NCBI GenBank assembly: GCA_937873805.1
Contig: CALMWO010000286.1
Location: 1 to 6,248 of the forward strand
Direction of reading: 5' to 3'
Source of the DNA: an uncultured Hyphomonadaceae bacterium
GTDB taxonomy: Bacteria > Pseudomonadota > Alphaproteobacteria > Caulobacterales > Hyphomonadaceae
Length of the DNA: 6,248 nucleotides
Shown in pieces: positions 5,603 to 6,248 of this stretch. Below the pieces are notes generated by a model that saw nothing but the letters and a program-made list of their open reading frames with translations, searched no databases and had not been told where the DNA came from. The translations under genes and the position numbers were made by a program. Within the stretch, counting starts at the first letter, position 1. Every line of letters starts with the position of its first letter.

Positions 5603-5923
5603 CGTGCTCAATTAAGCAGACTTGTGCGGCGCGGTAAGAGCGGACGCCAGGAATGGCGGTGTGTGATCAGCCTAAACTCTATGTCACGCTCTGGCCGCCC
5701 GCTTTTCAAGGTGTGGCTTGTGTGCAATAGGTGCCGGGTCGAATTTTGAACAGGTTCGGTTGCTCTCCTTGCTCGCCTACTGGGTTTTCCCAAATGGATC
5801 GAGCTCCGGATCTGGCCTACCGAACATTCTGGTTTGACGGCTCCCGGGCGCGGCTGCATGCGCCTTACATTGTTCTACGGGTCCCCCCGGTCTCGTGGAC
5901 GCCTACTGAAAGACTAGATCTAC
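5603..5923. other. Intergenic region between divergent ygfZ and cold-shock genes
   Basis: The 321 bp contain no convincing gene. They must hold promoters for ygfZ (leftward, near 5610-5638) and for the cold-shock gene (rightward). For the latter the best -35-like hexamer is TTGACG (5834-5839), but no good -10 follows at 16-18 nt. Small dyads are present: GAAC-AG-GTTC (5748-5757), TGGG-TTTT-CCCA (5781-5792) and GGCGC...GCGCC (5847-5864). The stretch before the cold-shock ATG has no clear Shine-Dalgarno. A long structured leader would fit what is known of cspA-type mRNAs, but the start of transcription cannot be placed. Confidence 0.6.
5610..5638 (-). promoter_or_regulatory. Candidate promoter for ygfZ-tag, near-leaderless
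   Basis: On the minus strand CTTACC (5633-5638) and TTAATT (5610-5615) are 17 nt apart, and 7 nt separate the -10 from ATG 5602, so transcription would begin at or one base before the start codon. The -35 is weak (four of six to CTTGAC). Confidence 0.35.
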
Positions 5924-6133
5924 ATGGCTACCGGCACCGTAAAGTGGTTCAACGAGCAAAAGGGCTTCGGCTTCATCCAGCCTGAGTCCGGCGGCGCAGA
6001 TGTGTTCGTTCACATCTCGGCCGTTCAGCGCGCAGGTCTCGCCGGCCTCAACGAAGGCCAGCGTGTGAGCTTCGAGCTCGAGAAAGACAAGCGCTCGGGC
6101 AAAATGGCTGCGACGCAGATTCAACCTCTGTAA
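5924..6133 (+). CDS. csp: Cold-shock-domain protein (CspA family)
   Basis: This is a 69-residue single cold-shock domain, a five-stranded OB-fold that binds single-stranded RNA and DNA and melts mRNA structure. Both nucleic-acid motifs are intact: RNP1 as KGFGFI (13-18) and RNP2 as VFVHI (27-31), with the aromatic surface residues Trp8, Phe15, Phe17, Phe28 and His30. The TGTVKWFNEQKGFGFIQP opening and the TQIQPL ending are typical, and length is that of the standard one-domain protein. The ATG fits the family N-terminus exactly although no strong Shine-Dalgarno precedes it. It is monocistronic: a 321-bp gap lies upstream and a strong terminator downstream. Several csp paralogues usually occur per genome, so I cannot say whether this one is cold-induced or constitutive. 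Confidence 0.96.
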   Translation: MATGTVKWFNEQKGFGFIQPESGGADVFVHISAVQRAGLAGLNEGQRVSFELEKDKRSGKMAATQIQPL

Positions 6134-6184
6134 GCGCCGAGGACGCCGCCCGACAGGGCGCTGTCTCAAGCACCAGACTTCTGG

Positions 6185-6214
6185 AACGGGTCGACCCAAC
6201 GGTCGGCCCGTTTT
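6185..6214 (+). terminator. Rho-independent terminator of the cold-shock gene
   Basis: AACGGGTCGAC (6185-6195) pairs with GTCGGCCCGTT (6202-6212) with one G-U wobble, around a 6-nt loop, and TTTT (6211-6214) then CATTT follows. It lies about 50 nt after the stop. A smaller hairpin, CGCCC-GACA-GGGCG (6147-6160), with a GNNA loop, precedes it and may protect the mRNA 3' end. Nothing else is visible from 6215 to the window end. Confidence 0.85.
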
Positions 6215-6248
6215 CATTTGTTCGGACTGCCAACCGAACTAGCTGCGA

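Noticed and set aside
5748..5757. GAAC-AG-GTTC dyad as an SOS (LexA) box
   Set aside because: The alphaproteobacterial LexA site is GTTC-N7-GTTC as a direct repeat, and no second GTTC lies at that distance.

Overview
The window looks like ordinary chromosomal DNA from a GC-rich alphaproteobacterium. The inference rests on GC-rich codon usage, CTTGAC-like -35 elements, two genes that look leaderless, an alphaproteobacterial style of cold-shock protein and an intergenic palindrome of a type I recall from Rhizobiales and relatives. I see no transposase, phage gene, CRISPR array, tRNA or rRNA, and I cannot name the genus.

Layout. (1) Positions 1-348 hold the end of an unrecognised plus-strand gene whose stop codon interlocks with that of the convergent gene downstream. 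(2) Positions 345-2463, minus strand, look like a three-gene operon: a proline-rich lipoprotein, a single-pass membrane-anchored protein with the same C-terminal motif, and a membrane-anchored periplasmic glycerophosphodiester phosphodiesterase-like protein. The first two share 37 bp of identical DNA encoding a GSQEAKDDLYCS motif. (3) Positions 2571-3197, plus strand, encode a LysE/RhtB-type exporter, divergent from that operon and probably leaderless. (4) Positions 3199-3249 hold a palindromic element with two competing hairpins, between convergent genes. (5) Positions 3268-4101, minus strand, encode a cupin protein followed by a tiny lipoprotein. (6) Positions 4176-5602, minus strand, hold ygfZ and tag, overlapping by ATGA. 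(7) Positions 5603-5923 are a long gap between ygfZ and a divergent cold-shock gene (5924-6133), which ends in a clear intrinsic terminator.

How the genes relate. The ygfZ-tag pair joins a folate-binding Fe-S maintenance protein to an alkylation-damage glycosylase through translational coupling. The lipoprotein / anchored protein / phosphodiesterase run is an envelope module of unknown role and is the least explained part of the window. Its paired, differently anchored proteins with a perfectly conserved DNA patch are the best lead, although nothing here proves a new system.
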